59,639 bases of DNA, taken from positions 1 through 59,639 of the forward strand of contig DF237488.1 of NCBI GenBank assembly GCA_000708835.1, read 5' to 3'. The translations under genes and the position numbers were made by a program. Under the pieces are notes generated by a model. The model was given only the letters and a program-made list of their open reading frames with translations, had not been told where the DNA came from and made no database searches. Source of the DNA: Klebsormidium nitens (lineage: Eukaryota > Streptophyta > Klebsormidiophyceae > Klebsormidiales > Klebsormidiaceae). Shown piece by piece: positions 58,761 to 59,639 of the stretch. Position 1 is the first letter of the stretch; each line of letters opens with the position of its first letter.

Positions 58761-59639
58761 GGGTGCTCGAAAATTTGCAAATTCCTGCACCCGGCCCTTT
58801 GGCCGGATGTCGATCGAGAAAAGGGGTGTCGCTGACGCACGAGGGGAACGATGATGGCGGCAAGTTGCCGATCGAGCGGTTTCCACTGTGAGTACACGCA
58901 TTGTACACTCAGCGTACGCTTGATCAGTACAAAGTAATGACGCAAGGTGACGTACTGAAACCCAGACCCGGGACCCGGGACCCTATGCGGTCTGAATCAG
59001 GGGTTCTGGCGGGGCGCCAAACGGGGCGCAGAGCGCCCCGGGGCAAATACTGGCGCCCCCGGGCGGAAGCCCGGGGCGCCAGAGCGCCCTGGGCCGCAGG
59101 CCCCGCCTACTTTTGGAAAGTTAGATTTGCAACCTATCATTCAGGCCGCCTCAACCGGGAACTCTGATGATCTCTAAGTACAGATTATCAGAGCATTGCC
59201 TGCACATACAATCAGGACACAAGGAAGCCCATATAGTTCCATTATTGGGGATAAGCACTCACAATTGACTGAAAACGCGACGGATTCCAGGTCGAGCCCT
59301 CTACACATACAGGTAGCCGAGTCTGATGCTTTAACCATTCATGATTCATCTGCAAAAAACTGCTTCAATAAGAGCAATTGTTCCTGTAGTAGGTACGGTA
59401 CTTGCTTTGGATAGGGGGGCACAGATTTGGGCACGGATTTTTTTGACTTTGTGCCCACTGCCGACTGCTTGTACCGTTGACAAAAGCCCAGGACCGGTAT
59501 GCACGAATTCGGCTCGGTTAAACACAGCTTTCGCCGGAATACCCATTGCACCCGGGCGCTGGCGCCCGGGCTTGGGCGCCCCAAGGAAGCTGGTCGGCGC
59601 CCCGGGGCGAAGCCCAGGGGCGCCACAGCACCTCCGGGC
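58761..59639. repeat. GC-rich repeat DNA right of the transposon
   Basis: Two blocks rich in GGGGCGCC/GGCGCCCC palindromes lie at about 59010-59105 and 59546-59639, in opposite orientation (one contains GGAAGCCCGGGGCGCCAGAG, the other GGGCGAAGCCCAGGGGCGCC). They look like the ends of a GC-rich repeat or mobile element that may continue past the window. No coding gene is recognised between them. Confidence 0.45.

Noticed and set aside
59275-59345. tRNA gene on the minus strand (GGTTAAAGCATCAGACTC ... GGGCTCGACC)
   Set aside because: D- and T-arm-like words are present, but no complementary anticodon or acceptor stem can be formed.
1-59639. CRISPR arrays, operons, riboswitches or rRNA
   Set aside because: The window is eukaryotic with spliced genes; no direct-repeat/spacer array, rRNA or aptamer-like sequence was seen.

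Overview
The window is nuclear DNA from a green-lineage eukaryote. Almost every gene is cut by GT-AG introns of about 0.1-1.6 kb, and the gene set is plant-like: a transmembrane RD receptor kinase with SPARK-type cysteine patterns, an ALG9 glycosyltransferase, an HGH1 chaperone, a DCAF11/LEC14B WD40 protein and a DUF1365 protein. The mixed land-plant/algal character and balanced base composition suggest a streptophyte (charophyte) alga, with a Klebsormidium-like organism as my best guess. That placement is inference; no marker gene proves it.

Layout. 1-3.7 kb: a small serine-rich protein with a PAH-like tail (+). 3.7-9.0 kb: HGH1 (-), six exons. 9.0-11.1 kb: intergenic DNA with decayed repeats. 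11.1-19.3 kb: a 12-exon receptor kinase (+). 20.3-22.2 kb: a tandem copy of only its last four exons. 24 kb: an intronless bacterial-type YdcF gene (+). 25.9-30.9 kb: ALG9 (-), six exons. 32.1-35.4 kb: DUF1365 gene (+), five exons. 37.9-42.6 kb: DCAF11/LEC14B (+), eight exons. 43,751-58,753: a 15.0-kb KDZ (Kyakuja-Dileera-Zisupton) DNA transposon with about 100-bp terminal inverted repeats and a flush 7-bp direct repeat outside both ends. It carries a six-exon transposase ending in a coiled coil and PHD-type finger (+), and a convergent six-exon gene with TGQ repeats, a CCHC zinc knuckle and a SAM domain (-). The remainder is GC-rich repeat DNA.

Two things stand out. First, three unrelated housekeeping genes (HGH1, ALG9, DCAF11) carry, in the intron just upstream of particular exons, tandem decayed copies of the 3' splice site plus the first 30-100 bases of that exon. 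Spacing is about 137-208 bp. HGH1 has about eight units, decaying with distance; ALG9 has three to four; DCAF11 has two exons affected. The readable copies soon meet a stop or frameshift, so they behave like decoy or poison exons. Second, the KDZ element appears complete at both ends and carries a structured partner gene beside the transposase.

All exon models were built by eye from splice signals, reading phase and recalled family conservation. No alignment or transcript data were used.
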